Shown here in pieces: positions 36,701 to 46,058 of a DNA stretch of 64,000 nt (the first letter of the stretch is position 1; each line of letters opens with the position of its first letter). Location of the stretch: positions 1 to 64,000 of the forward strand of contig CAWBLP010000022.1 of NCBI GenBank assembly GCA_963789495.1. Direction: 5' to 3'. Source of the DNA: CAWBLP01 sp963789495 (GTDB taxonomy: Bacteria > Pseudomonadota > Alphaproteobacteria > Acetobacterales > Acetobacteraceae). The notes below the pieces were generated by a model. It was not told the DNA's origin, ran no database searches, and saw only the letters and a program-made list of their open reading frames with translations. The position numbers and the translations under genes are program-made.

Positions 36701-37865
36701 TCACGCCCCCTCCCCCTCCTTCCGGAACGGCGACTGCTCCGCCAGTGCCGCCATTTCGGCCCGCATGTCCGCCCGCTCCTCCTCCAGAAACCCCGCGATC
36801 GCCCGCCGCAGGCCGGCATGCGCGATCCAGTGCGCCGAGTAGGTCGGCGACGGCAGATAGCCACGCTGGATCTTGTGCCGCCCCTGCGCGCCCGCCTCCA
36901 CCCGCTGCAGCCCGTGCTCGATCGCCCAGTCGATCGCGCGGTAGTAGCACAGCTCGAAATGCAGGAACGGCCAGTCGCCGCGGCAGCCCCAGTTGCGGCC
37001 GTACAGCGCCTCGGACGCCCGCCAGGTTCAGCGCCCCTGCCACCGGCTTGCCGGCCGCCTCGGCGTACATCAGCACCACCCGATCCCCCAGCCGCTCCCC
37101 CAGCAGCGAGAAGAACGCGCGGGTCAGGTACGCCGACCCCCATTTGCGGTCCACCGTGGAGCGGTAGAAGCGGTAGAACGCATCCCAATGCGCCTCGGTG
37201 ATCGCCGCGCCGCTCAGCGCATGGAAGGTCAGCCCGGCGGCGTTGGCGTCCCGCCGCTCCCGCCGCAGCACCTTGCGCTTGCGCGACGACAGCGCCCCCA
37301 GGAAATCCTCGAAACTGCCGTAGCCGGCATTCTGCCAGTGGAACTGCATGCCGATCCGCTGCAACCAGCCGGCCTCACCCAGCGCCTGCCATTCCGCCTC
37401 GGTGCAGAAAGTAGCGTGGACGGAGGACAGTTTCAGCGACCGGCACGCCTGCTCGAGCGCGTCGGCCAATGCCGCCATCGGCACGCCGGACCCGGGGCGG
37501 ACCAGCAACCGCGGCCCCGGCACCGGGCTGAACGGCACCGCCACCTGCAGCTTCGGGTAATAGTCACCGCCGGCCCGCTCCAGCGCATGCGCCCAGCCAT
37601 GGTCGAACACGTATTCGCCGTAGCTGTGACTCTTGGCATACATTGGCGCCGCGGCGACGACGGTGCCGTCCTCGGTCCGCAGCACCGCATGCTGCGGCAG
37701 CCAGCCGGTCTTCGGCCCGGCAGAGCCGCTATCCTCCATCGCGCTCAGCAGCGCGTGGCTGACGAACGGGTTGTCCGGCCCGGCACAGGCATCCCAGTCC
37801 GCCGCCGGGATATCCGCGATCCTGGCATGCAGCGTCAGCGTGAGCGTGGCGGAGCCGTCGGGCAT
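36701..37865 (-). pseudogene. GNAT/FemAB-like acyltransferase (COG3146 type), one frame break
   Basis: From ATG 37865 (MPDGSATLTLTLHARIADIP) the frame encodes the N-terminal two-thirds of a COG3146-type acyltransferase: DNPFVSHALLSAMEDSGSAG, the YAKSHSYGEYVFDHGWAHAL block and LSSRKRKVLRRERRDA. Near 37020 one extra base shifts the frame. The remainder, GCRGDWPFLHFELCYYRAID and AGAQGRHKIQRGYLPSPTYS, is the conserved C-terminal half, ending at 36701. Joined length is ~387 aa, the usual size. These proteins are annotated as peptidoglycan-related or GNAT; the reaction is not known. Confidence 0.78.
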
Positions 37866-37924
37866 GGGCCGCAGATTACGGGAGCCGGCCCGATTTGTCA
37901 GGAGTCTCGTGCGCGCAGAGACGG

Positions 37925-38689
37925 CTACAGCACGCGGGCCAGGAAGTCCCGGGTACGCGGCTCCTTCGGCGCACTCAGCACCGCCCGCGGATGGCCACGC
38001 TCCACCACCGACCCGTGGTCCATGAAGGTCAGCGCGTCGCCCACCTCCCGCGCGAAGGCGAGCTCGTGCGTCACCACCATCATCGTCATGCCGGACCGAG
38101 CCAGGTCGCGCATGACCGCAAGCACCTCCCCCACCAGTTCCGGGTCCAGCGCGGAGGTCGGCTCGTCGAACAGCATCAGCTGCGGGTCCATCGCCAGAGC
38201 GCGCGCGATGGCAACGCGCTGCTGCTCCCCGCCGGAGAGCTGGGCCGGGAACATCGCATACCGCGCGGCCAGTCCCACCCGTTCCAGCAACTGCATCGCC
38301 CGCTGCCTCGCCTGCGCCGCCGGCACGCGCTTCACCCGCATCGGCGCCTCCATGATGTTCTGCAGCGCGGTCATATGCGGAAACAGGTTGAAGTGCTGGA
38401 ACACCATTCCGACCTTCTGCCGCATCTGCGCGACCTGGCGCTCCGGCAGTTCGTACAGCCGGCCCTTGTGCTCCCGGTAGCCGACCAGTTCGCCACCGAC
38501 CCAGAGCTTGCCGCCGTCGATCCGTTCCAGGTGGTTGATGCAGGACAGCAAGGTGCTCTTGCCGGAGCCGGACGGGCCGATGATGCACATCACGCTGCCG
38601 GTGGCGACATCCAGATCGACGCTGCGCAGCACCTCCCGCCCGCCGAAGCGCTTGGTCAGCCCCCTGATTTTCACCATCGTCTCGGTCAT
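37925..38689 (-). CDS. Polar amino-acid-type ABC transporter ATP-binding protein
   Basis: A 254-aa ATPase of the GlnQ/HisP subfamily. Walker A GPSGSGKSTLL, Q-loop VFQHFNLFPHMT, signature LSGGEQQRVAIARALAMDP, Walker B LMLFDEPTSALDP and switch His in VVTHELAFAREV are all intact. An insertion GRLYELPERQVAQMRQ before the Q-loop is common in this subfamily. It is the last gene of a four-gene minus-strand run: FMN monooxygenase, binding protein, permease, ATPase. It would power uptake of an amino-acid-like or organosulfur compound. Confidence 0.93.
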   Translation of the reverse strand: MTETMVKIRGLTKRFGGREVLRSVDLDVATGSVMCIIGPSGSGKSTLLSCINHLERIDGGKLWVGGELVGYREHKGRLYELPERQVAQMRQKVGMVFQHFNLFPHMTALQNIMEAPMRVKRVPAAQARQRAMQLLERVGLAARYAMFPAQLSGGEQQRVAIARALAMDPQLMLFDEPTSALDPELVGEVLAVMRDLARSGMTMMVVTHELAFAREVGDALTFMDHGSVVERGHPRAVLSAPKEPRTRDFLARVL

Positions 38690-38691
38690 GC

Positions 38692-39558
38692 TCAGATCCG
38701 ATGCCGGTAGCGATGTTCCAGCACCTGCTGGCCGGCCGACAGCACCGAGACGATGATCAGGTACCAGAGCGAGGCGACGATCAGCAGCGGGATCGTCTCA
38801 TAGGTGCGCGCGTAGATCAGTTGCGCGGTGTAGAGCAGGTCGGCCAGCGCGATCACGCTGACCAGCGAGGTGTTCTTGACCATGGAGATCACCTCATTGC
38901 CGACCGGCGGAATGATCACCCGCATCGCCTGGGGAAACACGATGCGGAAGAAGATGGTCGCCGGCCGCATGCCCAGCGCCATTGCCGCCCGCGTCTGCCC
39001 GCGCGGCACCGAGGTGATCCCGGCCCGGATCACTTCCGCGGTATAGGCCGCCTGGGCCAGGCCGAGGCCCGCCAGCGCCGCGGAGAGCGGGGTGATCACG
39101 CTGTTCATGCTGGCATGGTACAGCACCGGGCCGAACGGCAGGCGCAGTGTGATCGCCGGGTACAGCGCACCGAAATTGTACCAGAAGATCAGTTGCACCA
39201 GCACCGGCACGCTGCGGAAGAACCAGATATACAGCCAGCTCAGCGTCTGCAGCAGAACATTGGCCGACAGCCGCATCACGGCCAGGATCGTGCCCAGCAC
39301 CAAGCCGATCGCCATGGCGGCGACCGTCAGTTCCAGCGTGCGCAGCAGCCCGGCGAGGATCGCCCCGTTCAGCATGTATTCGACCACCACCGGCCATTCG
39401 AACGCCGGATTGGTGGCGACGCTGTACAGGACGACCCCGGCAAGCAGCAGGGCGGCGGCGCTGGCGGCCCAGGTCCAGGGGTGGCGCAGCGGAACCACCT
39501 CCTGCTGCGCCGGATCGCTCTCCCCGGTCTCCAGTGCGCTCCCCTGCCCCAGACTCAT
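38692..39558 (-). CDS. Polar amino-acid-type ABC transporter permease
   Basis: A 288-aa inner-membrane permease (HisM/GlnP type). The start ATG at 39558 overlaps the stop of the binding-protein gene. The typical helical core (GLLRTLELTVAAMAIGLVLG, WLYIWFFRSVPVLVQLIFWY) and the EAA loop TRAAMALGMRPATIFFRIVFPQAMR are visible. About six membrane segments. Only one permease gene is present, so it likely works as a homodimer. Confidence 0.92.
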   Translation of the reverse strand: MSLGQGSALETGESDPAQQEVVPLRHPWTWAASAAALLLAGVVLYSVATNPAFEWPVVVEYMLNGAILAGLLRTLELTVAAMAIGLVLGTILAVMRLSANVLLQTLSWLYIWFFRSVPVLVQLIFWYNFGALYPAITLRLPFGPVLYHASMNSVITPLSAALAGLGLAQAAYTAEVIRAGITSVPRGQTRAAMALGMRPATIFFRIVFPQAMRVIIPPVGNEVISMVKNTSLVSVIALADLLYTAQLIYARTYETIPLLIVASLWYLIIVSVLSAGQQVLEHRYRHRI

Positions 39559-40469
39559 TGCGCCGCGTTGGTCGGGTTCAACGGCACATGCTTGATGGCG
39601 CTGCTGCCGAGGCCCCATTTGGTGACGATCTTCGTGTAGGTGCCATTATCGATCAGGTGCTGCACGGCGGCCTGCATCGGCTTGGCCATGTCGGAGCCTT
39701 TCGGGAAGGCGATTCCGATATAGCTGGTGTCGGTGTAGTGTCCGACCACCTTGGTGCGGCCCTTCGACTCGCCGACGAAATAGCTGACCGCGGTGGAGCC
39801 AAGCCAGAACAGATCGACCCGCTTGCTCATCAGCGCCTCGGCCGCCGAGTTGCCGTCATTGAACGCCAGCGCATTGATCGGCGGCTTGCCGGCAGCGGCG
39901 CATTTCGGCTGGTGCTCGGAGGCGAACACCATCTCCCGCGAGCCGCGCGTGGTGCCGACCGTCACGCCGCACAGGTCGTCCAGGCTTGCCACCTTGATCG
40001 GATTGTCCGACAGGGCGGCGAACAACTCGTTGCCCAGCAGGGTGCCGATCATATCGACCACTTTCTCGCGCACCACCGTGACCCCCATCTGGCCGACGGC
40101 GGCGTCGAACCGCTTGGCCTGCAACCCGGGGATCAACGTGTCGAAGGTGGTCGGGCGCAGTTCCAGTTGCACCCCCAGCGACTGGGTTGCGGCACGCAGG
40201 ATGTCGATCTCCCAGCCGACGATCTCGCCCTTGGCATTGTGGAAATCGTCCGGCGGCGAGCCCAGCGCGACCGCGACGGTGAAGGTCTTGGACTTGGCGA
40301 CCTCCGGCGGCAGGAGCTTTGCCAGATCAGGCTGGACCGACTGCGTCAATGCAGGGTCGGCGCCGGCATTGCTCTGCTGAGCGGATGCCGGATGCACCGC
40401 ACCCAGTGCGGCGATCGCCACACCGGCAACGAGCCAGGCCGAGGCACAGGAGATAGCGAAGCTTTTCAT
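39555..40469 (-). CDS. Periplasmic amino-acid-type solute-binding protein
   Basis: A 304-aa family-3 binding protein. ATG 40469 begins a clear signal peptide (FAISCASAWLVAGVAIAALG, cleavage after ASA). The mature protein shows the family blocks FTVAVALGSPPDDFHNAKGE, IVGWEIDILRAATQSLGVQL, RFDAAVGQMGVTVVREKVVD (lobe hinge), CGVTVGTTRGSREM and YTDTSYIGIAFPKGSDM. The canonical ligand Arg/Asp pattern is not fully standard, so the ligand may not be a common amino acid. It is between the monooxygenase and permease genes, overlapping the latter. Confidence 0.9.
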   Translation of the reverse strand: MKSFAISCASAWLVAGVAIAALGAVHPASAQQSNAGADPALTQSVQPDLAKLLPPEVAKSKTFTVAVALGSPPDDFHNAKGEIVGWEIDILRAATQSLGVQLELRPTTFDTLIPGLQAKRFDAAVGQMGVTVVREKVVDMIGTLLGNELFAALSDNPIKVASLDDLCGVTVGTTRGSREMVFASEHQPKCAAAGKPPINALAFNDGNSAAEALMSKRVDLFWLGSTAVSYFVGESKGRTKVVGHYTDTSYIGIAFPKGSDMAKPMQAAVQHLIDNGTYTKIVTKWGLGSSAIKHVPLNPTNAAQ

Positions 40470-40517
40470 GTTTGCAGTTCCCGGAGTGATGTGAAGCAAG
40501 CCCGCGACGAAGCCGCG

Positions 40518-41867
40518 CTAGCGCGGACGGCCACGGCTGCGAAAGCCTGGACGCGCCAGACCCAGGCTGCCGCGCAGCGTGCCGTCGCCGTGAAAGTCCG
40601 TCTGCACCAGGCCACGGCGCTGCAATTCCGGCACCAGCCATTCGAACGCCTCGATCGCCGGGTCGGGCATGAAGGGCGGCATGATGTTCCAGCCGTCGCA
40701 GCCGCCGGCGCGGAACCAGTCCTCCATCAGGTCGGCGACGTCAGCGGGCGTGCCGACCACGATATTATGGCCCGAGGCGCCGGCCATGATCTTGTACAGC
40801 TTGCTGACCGTCATGCCGGGCTGCTGCGCCATGCGAATCAGCGCTTCGTGCCCGCTCTTGACCGCATTGCTGCGCGACAGCGGCGGCGGCAACGGCCCGT
40901 CCGGATCGACAGCGGACAGGTCGCCGAACGTATCCGCCAGCATCGGCAGCCCCAGGCGGGGGTGTACCAGGTCCTGCAATTGATCGTAGCGGTCCTGCGC
41001 CGCCTGCCGCGTGGGACCCATCACCGCCAGGATGCCTGGCATCACCAGCATCGACTCGGGTGACCGACCCGCCGCCACGGCATGCGATTTCACGCTGCGG
41101 TAGAAGGCGACCGCGTCTTCCTTGGTCTTCTGCGCGGTGTAGATCAGATCGGCGATGCGCGATCCCAGGTCCTGGCCCGGCCCGGACGACCCGGCCTGGG
41201 CGATCACCGGATAGCCTTGGATCGGTCGAGCAACGTTCAGCGGTCCTTTGACGGCGAAACTCTCGCCGCGATGGTTCAGCGTGTGGAGCTTGGCCGGGTC
41301 GAAATAGCGCCCGCTCTGCTTGTCGCGGATGAACGCGTCATCTTCCCAGCTATCCCACAGTCCGAACACGACATCGACGAATTCCTCGGCGCGACGATAG
41401 CGCAGGTCGTGCTCCATATGCGCGTCGCGACCGAAATTATACGCCTCCTGCTCGCTCCACGACGTGACCACGTTCCAGCCGACCCGACCGCGGCTGACAT
41501 AGTCCAGCGAGGCGAATTTGCGCGCGACGTGGTACGGCTCGTTATAGGTGGTAGAGGCGCTCGCCACGAAGCCCAGATGCTCGGTCACTGCCGCCAATGC
41601 GCCGATCACCGTCAGCGGTTCGAACACGTCGATCCGTGCGTTGTAGGACAGTTCGTCATCGTTGCGCGCGGAGTGCCGCACTGCGATGCCGTCGGCCCAG
41701 AACATGAAGTCGATACGGGCCTGTTCCGCCGCCTGTGCCATCTTCATCCAGAGTCGGATATCCATCGCGGCATCGACGCGCGCCTGCGGCATGCGCCATC
41801 CGGCCGCATGGGCGCCATTGGCAACGATGTTCAGTCCAAGCCGCATCCGGCGAGGTTCGCAGGCCAT
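40518..41867 (-). CDS. NtaA/SnaA/DszA-type FMN-dependent monooxygenase
   Basis: A 449-aa LLM monooxygenase of the two-component NtaA/SnaA/SoxA branch. Landmarks: FMFWADGIAVRHSARNDDEL, the FEPLTVIGALAAVTEHLGFV core, YNEPYHVARKFASLDYVSRG, RVGWNVVTSWSEQEAYNFGR and GYPVIAQAGSSGPGQDLGSR. These enzymes oxidise chelators, dibenzothiophene sulfone or other sulfur/nitrogen compounds and need an FMN reductase, which is not seen here. Being first in the minus-strand transporter operon and divergent from a LysR gene, it probably degrades the compound taken up. Confidence 0.85.
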   Translation of the reverse strand: MACEPRRMRLGLNIVANGAHAAGWRMPQARVDAAMDIRLWMKMAQAAEQARIDFMFWADGIAVRHSARNDDELSYNARIDVFEPLTVIGALAAVTEHLGFVASASTTYNEPYHVARKFASLDYVSRGRVGWNVVTSWSEQEAYNFGRDAHMEHDLRYRRAEEFVDVVFGLWDSWEDDAFIRDKQSGRYFDPAKLHTLNHRGESFAVKGPLNVARPIQGYPVIAQAGSSGPGQDLGSRIADLIYTAQKTKEDAVAFYRSVKSHAVAAGRSPESMLVMPGILAVMGPTRQAAQDRYDQLQDLVHPRLGLPMLADTFGDLSAVDPDGPLPPPLSRSNAVKSGHEALIRMAQQPGMTVSKLYKIMAGASGHNIVVGTPADVADLMEDWFRAGGCDGWNIMPPFMPDPAIEAFEWLVPELQRRGLVQTDFHGDGTLRGSLGLARPGFRSRGRPR

Positions 41868-42074
41868 GCCTCAGCCCCTTTCGTCCGCGTACGCCGAGCA
41901 AAAGCCGAGGCCGGCACGACGGATCGGTCACTCTCTGTGGTTTCGCCGTGCTGCCGGCTTTGTGCCGTGCGGCCTGGCTCTCCTGTCCCGGGCGGGACCG
42001 TAGAGGCGTTGTGAGCAGGGGGTCAAAGCACTTATTGTCCGGTGTTCATTCCTTCAGGTTATGGATGACCCACG

Positions 42075-43010
42075 ATGAACCTGCGGCAATGCGAGGTGTT
42101 TCGCGTGGTGATGGAATCCGGCTCCGTCACCGCAGCGGCCGACCGGCTGCATGTCACGCAACCGGCGGTCAGCAAGATCCTCGCGCAACTGGAAGCCGAT
42201 CTGGGGTTTCGCGCCTTCCTGCGCGAGCGACGCCGGCTGATCCCCACGCCGGAGGCACAGGCGCTGTACAACGAAGTGCGCCGCGCCTTCATCAGCCTCG
42301 ACTATCTCACCCGGTTCGCCCGCGATCTGAAGACGCTGCGCCAGGGCCATCTGGTGATCGCGGCCATGCATGCGGCCAGCAGCGGATGGCTGCCCGGGCT
42401 GATCGCGGCGTTCCTGCGCCGCTATCCCGGGCTGTCGGTGTCGCTACAGACCATGGACTCGCCGCATGTGGCGCAGGCGGTGGCGAACGGCCATGTGGAC
42501 CTCGGCATCGCGCAGTTCGAGGTAGCGATGGAACAGGTTCGTCGCGAAGCCCTGATGTCGGTGGAGGCGGTCTGCGTGGTTCCACCCGGCCATCGCCTGG
42601 CCAAACGTCGCAGGGTGCACCCGACCGACCTGCATGATCAGCCGTTCATCGCACTGGCTGCGGTCAACCGGTTTCGTACGAAACTGGATACACTATTCGA
42701 AGCTGAACGCGTGGTGCCGCGGGTTCAGGTCGATACCCCGCTTGCCAGCACCGCCTGTGCGCTGGTGATGGAAGGAGTCGGCGTCGCCGTGCTCGATAGG
42801 CTGAGCGCAGAGGACAATCTGCATCGGCACATCATCATCCGGCCCTTCTTGCCACGGATCGCCGAGGACCTGATCCTGCTGTCGCCGTCCGGTCGGCCCG
42901 CCTCTGTCGTGGCGGAGTCATTTGCCTTGGCGTTGCGGCAACGCTTCCCTTCCGCCCCAACCGCCCGGACCCGAAGGGCCACCGGTCGGCGGGACTTCAA
43001 CGCGAAATAG
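42075..43010 (+). CDS. LysR-family transcriptional regulator
   Basis: A 311-aa LysR regulator. The N-terminal winged helix is MNLRQCEVFRVVMESGSVTA, AADRLHVTQPAVSKILAQLE, typical of LTTR DNA-binding domains; a substrate-binding domain follows (GHLVIAAMHAASSGWLPGLI, then VDLGIAQFEV and ALVMEGVGVAVLDRLSAEDN). It is divergent by 207 bases from the NtaA-type monooxygenase operon. That is the classical arrangement for a regulator that senses the operon's substrate. A Lys/Arg-rich tail extends beyond the usual end. Confidence 0.9.
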   Translation: MNLRQCEVFRVVMESGSVTAAADRLHVTQPAVSKILAQLEADLGFRAFLRERRRLIPTPEAQALYNEVRRAFISLDYLTRFARDLKTLRQGHLVIAAMHAASSGWLPGLIAAFLRRYPGLSVSLQTMDSPHVAQAVANGHVDLGIAQFEVAMEQVRREALMSVEAVCVVPPGHRLAKRRRVHPTDLHDQPFIALAAVNRFRTKLDTLFEAERVVPRVQVDTPLASTACALVMEGVGVAVLDRLSAEDNLHRHIIIRPFLPRIAEDLILLSPSGRPASVVAESFALALRQRFPSAPTARTRRATGRRDFNAK

Positions 43011-43224
43011 CGACCGCCGTACGGCCCGATCCTCACCGTGGCCCAAGCCCTCCGCGGCTCAACCCGGGTGCATCCGTCCACGATGCCGGCGCAAGCCCGC
43101 GACCGAAGCCACGGATGACCCGCCTACGCAGGGCACGATCCGGCGACCGCCGAAGGCAGCGCGGCACCACCGACCTTGGAACGGAGCGCGGCAACCTGCT
43201 CCCAGCGCTTCGCGCCGCAAATGC

Positions 43225-43692
43225 TCAGTCGATCTCGAACGTTCCCTCTACCTCCACCGCCGCATCTGCCGGCAGCGCCGGCACACCAATGGTGGTACGG
43301 GCATGCCGCCCGGAGTCGCCGAACACCGAAACGGCCAGGTCGGACGCGCCATTCATCACCAGCGCATGCTGGCTGAAGTCCGGCGGCGAGGCGATGAAGC
43401 CGCCCAGCCGTACCACGCGCCTGACCCGATCCAGTTCGCCCCCGCAGGCCGCCTTCAGATGGACCAGCACATTGATGAAGCAAAGCCGCGCAGCGTGTTG
43501 GCCCTGCTCGACCGACAACTCCACGCCGACCTTGCCGGTGACCGCGATGCGCCCGTCGACGGCCGGCACCTGGCCCGACACCACAACCAGATGACCGGTC
43601 ACGACGTAGGGCACGTAATTGGCGATGGGTGCCATCGGGCGCGGCAGCGTGAAGCCAAGCTCCGCCAGTTTCGTCTCAATTCGGCCGGCCAT
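43225..43692 (-). CDS. RidA/YjgF-family protein
   Basis: A 155-aa protein of the YjgF/YER057c/UK114 superfamily (the longer second subgroup). Family blocks: NYVPYVVTGHLVVVSGQVPA, RLCFINVLVHLKAACGGELD, VRRVVRLGGFIASPPDF and the C-terminal ARTTIGVPALPADAAVEVEG. RidA proteins hydrolyse reactive enamine/imine intermediates. The Arg at ARTTIG corresponds to the catalytic Arg105. It is divergent from the EamA permease by 75 bases. A GGAG-type ribosome site (AGGAGT on the minus strand) lies just upstream of 43692. Confidence 0.9.
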   Translation of the reverse strand: MAGRIETKLAELGFTLPRPMAPIANYVPYVVTGHLVVVSGQVPAVDGRIAVTGKVGVELSVEQGQHAARLCFINVLVHLKAACGGELDRVRRVVRLGGFIASPPDFSQHALVMNGASDLAVSVFGDSGRHARTTIGVPALPADAAVEVEGTFEID

Positions 43693-43767
43693 GGGAAACT
43701 CCTTTTTCCGGGCGGCACCGTCAGCCGCCAGTCGTCCCTGTCACCGCTTCGTATTACCCTGCCGCGC

Positions 43768-44691
43768 ATGGAAACGTCAGCCGCCATTGCGGCCCCCGCG
43801 CTGCGGTCCGCCCGCCGCCACGCCATCCTTTGCGTGCTGAGCGCCTCGGCCACGTTCACCGTCGGCGCCGCGGTGGTGAAGGCGTTGACCGAGCATGTGC
43901 CGATCATCGAGATCGTCATGGTCCGCAGCCTGGTCGGCTTCCTCGCCATGCTGCCGATGCTGTGGCGGGACGGCGGCCTCGCGGCGCTGGCCACCAGCCG
44001 GCCAATGGGCCACGTGCTGCGCACCTTCTACGGGTTCATCGGCACCGTCACCGCGGTCTATGGCTATGCGGTGCTGCCGCTGGCCACCATGACCGCCCTT
44101 GGCTTCGCCATGCCGCTGTTCCTGACCGTGCTGTCGGTCCCGCTGCTGGGCGAGCGGGTAGGCTGGCGGCGATCGCTCGCCGTGCTGGTAGGCCTGGGCG
44201 GTGTGCTGACCATCCTGCGACCCTGGCGCAGCGGGGCTGGCGCGCTGCCTCCCCAGGCTGTGGCCTTCGTGCTGGCGGGCGTCGTCACCTGGGCGCTCGC
44301 CATGATCAGCATCCGCAAGATGGGGGAAGTCGGCGAGAAGAACGTCACCATCGTCGCCTGGTACAGCCTGGGCACCGCGACTCTCGCCGGACTGGCGGCG
44401 ATACCGTACTGGATCACACCCACACCCGGCCAATGCGTCGCGCTGCTCGCCGCCGGGCTGCTATCCGGTATCGCACAGCTGCTGATGACCGAGGGCTATC
44501 GTGGCACCGAGACCACGCTGGTCGCGCCGTTCGAATATGGCGCCATCGTCTACGCGATCCTGCTCGGCATGGCGCTCTGGGGTGAATGGCCGGACGCCAC
44601 CAGCCTGTTCGGCGTCGCGGTGCTGATCGCCGCCGGTCTCTACATATGGCACCGGGAAGTCACGCTGGGCGTGCGACGCGGCCGCGCCTGA
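43768..44691 (+). CDS. EamA/DMT-family permease
   Basis: A 307-aa inner-membrane transporter with ten predicted helices in two EamA repeats. ATG 43768 is chosen (METSAAIAAPALRSARRHAI) although the frame is open much further upstream. Typical: MVRSLVGFLAMLPMLWRDGG, AVLPLATMTALGFAMPLFLT, GVVTWALAMISIRKMGEVGE, GTETTLVAPFEYGAIVYAIL. The family exports amino acids, metabolites or purines. The substrate is unknown. Followed after 47 bases by the antiporter gene. Confidence 0.9.
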   Translation: METSAAIAAPALRSARRHAILCVLSASATFTVGAAVVKALTEHVPIIEIVMVRSLVGFLAMLPMLWRDGGLAALATSRPMGHVLRTFYGFIGTVTAVYGYAVLPLATMTALGFAMPLFLTVLSVPLLGERVGWRRSLAVLVGLGGVLTILRPWRSGAGALPPQAVAFVLAGVVTWALAMISIRKMGEVGEKNVTIVAWYSLGTATLAGLAAIPYWITPTPGQCVALLAAGLLSGIAQLLMTEGYRGTETTLVAPFEYGAIVYAILLGMALWGEWPDATSLFGVAVLIAAGLYIWHREVTLGVRRGRA

Positions 44692-44738
44692 CAGCATCGA
44701 GATTTGCACCTGACGGCGTCTTGCTTCATCTCCTCGCG

Positions 44739-46031
44739 ATGTCCGCATTCGATTTCATCGCCTTGCTCCTGCTCCTGGCCGCGGTATTCGGCTTCGTCAA
44801 CGACCGCTGGATCCGATTGCCACGTGCAATCGGACTGCTGGTTGTGGCGCTGGTGGTGTCGCTGTGCATCCTGCTGTTCGACCACCTCGTGCCGTCCTCC
44901 CCCGTGCGCGCCTGGTCGCAACGGGTGCTGATCGGAGCGGACCTGCCGCATGTGTTCCTCGACGGCGTGCTGGCATTCATGCTGTTCGCCGGCAGCCTGC
45001 ATGTAAACCTGTCAGAGCTCGCCAACAACAAATGGACAGTGCTGACTTTGGCGACGGTGGGCGTGCTGCTGGCAACGCTGCTGTTCGCATTCGGCATCTG
45101 GTTCGCATTCGGCCAGGTCGTCCCGCTGCCCTGGTGCTTCGTGCTCGGCTCCATCCTGGCACCCACCGACCCCATCGCGATTGCCGGCCTGCTGCGTCGC
45201 GTCGGGCTGCCGCCCGCTCTCGAGTCGATCATTGCCGGAGAAAGCCTGTTCAACGACGGCGTCGGCGTCGTGGTGTTCTCCCTGGCACTGGGCGTCGCCA
45301 GCGGGGCCGGAGAACATCTCGGAGGCCGAACAGTAGGGCTGGAGTTCCTGCTCGCGGCCGCCGGCGGCGCAGCCCTGGGCCTGGTCACCGGCTATATCGC
45401 GTATCGCGCGATGCGGCTGGTCGATGAGTACAATCTTGAACTCACCATTTCCTTGGCCCTGGTCACCGCCACCTACAGCGCCGCGCAATGGCTGACCGTC
45501 TCCGGCCCGATCGCCGTGGTCGTGGCCGGCCTGCTGATCGGCAATCGCGCCACCCGTCTGGCAATGAGCGAACTCACCCGCACCAATCTCACAATGTTCT
45601 GGGCGCTGGTGGATGAGTTGCTGAACGCGCTGCTGTTCCTGCTGATCGGACTGGAAATCCTGTCGGTTCAACTCGACAGGATCTACCCCACCGCAATGGC
45701 AGCAAGCATCGTGCTGGCCGTGGTCGTGCGATTCATCAGCGTTGCGATCCCAACCGTGCTGCTCAATCTGCGACGTTTGCCGAAGGCGCGCGGCATTGCA
45801 GTGTTGACCTGGGGCGGATTGCGCGGCGGCATCTCCGTCGCGCTGGCACTGAGCCTGCCTGAATTCCCCTGGCGGGATCAGTTGCTGATGGTCTGCTACA
45901 CGGTGGTGGTGTTCACCATCATCGTGCAAGGGCTGACGATGCCACGGCTGATCACCCGGCTATACGGACCGCAGCGCAGCCAGGCTGCAGATTTGGCACC
46001 TGTCGGGGAGTCGCCGCCTCATGACGAATAG
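44739..46031 (+). CDS. Na+/H+ antiporter (CPA1/NhaP type)
   Basis: A 430-aa membrane protein with ~12 helices, started at ATG 44739 (MSAFDFIALLLLLAAVFGFV). The CPA1 landmarks are LFAGSLHVNLSELANNKWTV, the ion-binding region GSILAPTDPIAIAGLLRRVG and ESLFNDGVGVVVFSLAL, and GLRGGISVALALSLP near the end. These give cation/proton exchange in the inner membrane. The C-terminal tail is short, without a regulatory TrkA domain. Convergent with the mucR gene, 27 bases apart. Confidence 0.92.
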   Translation: MSAFDFIALLLLLAAVFGFVNDRWIRLPRAIGLLVVALVVSLCILLFDHLVPSSPVRAWSQRVLIGADLPHVFLDGVLAFMLFAGSLHVNLSELANNKWTVLTLATVGVLLATLLFAFGIWFAFGQVVPLPWCFVLGSILAPTDPIAIAGLLRRVGLPPALESIIAGESLFNDGVGVVVFSLALGVASGAGEHLGGRTVGLEFLLAAAGGAALGLVTGYIAYRAMRLVDEYNLELTISLALVTATYSAAQWLTVSGPIAVVVAGLLIGNRATRLAMSELTRTNLTMFWALVDELLNALLFLLIGLEILSVQLDRIYPTAMAASIVLAVVVRFISVAIPTVLLNLRRLPKARGIAVLTWGGLRGGISVALALSLPEFPWRDQLLMVCYTVVVFTIIVQGLTMPRLITRLYGPQRSQAADLAPVGESPPHDE

Positions 46032-46058
46032 CGGCCGATGGTGGCGCGGAACTGAGGC

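Noticed and set aside
36624..38588. A 654-codon minus-strand frame spanning the GNAT-like and ABC-ATPase genes.
   Set aside because: Its first part is the out-of-frame shadow of the ABC ATPase; the true gene starts at 37865 and changes frame near 37020.
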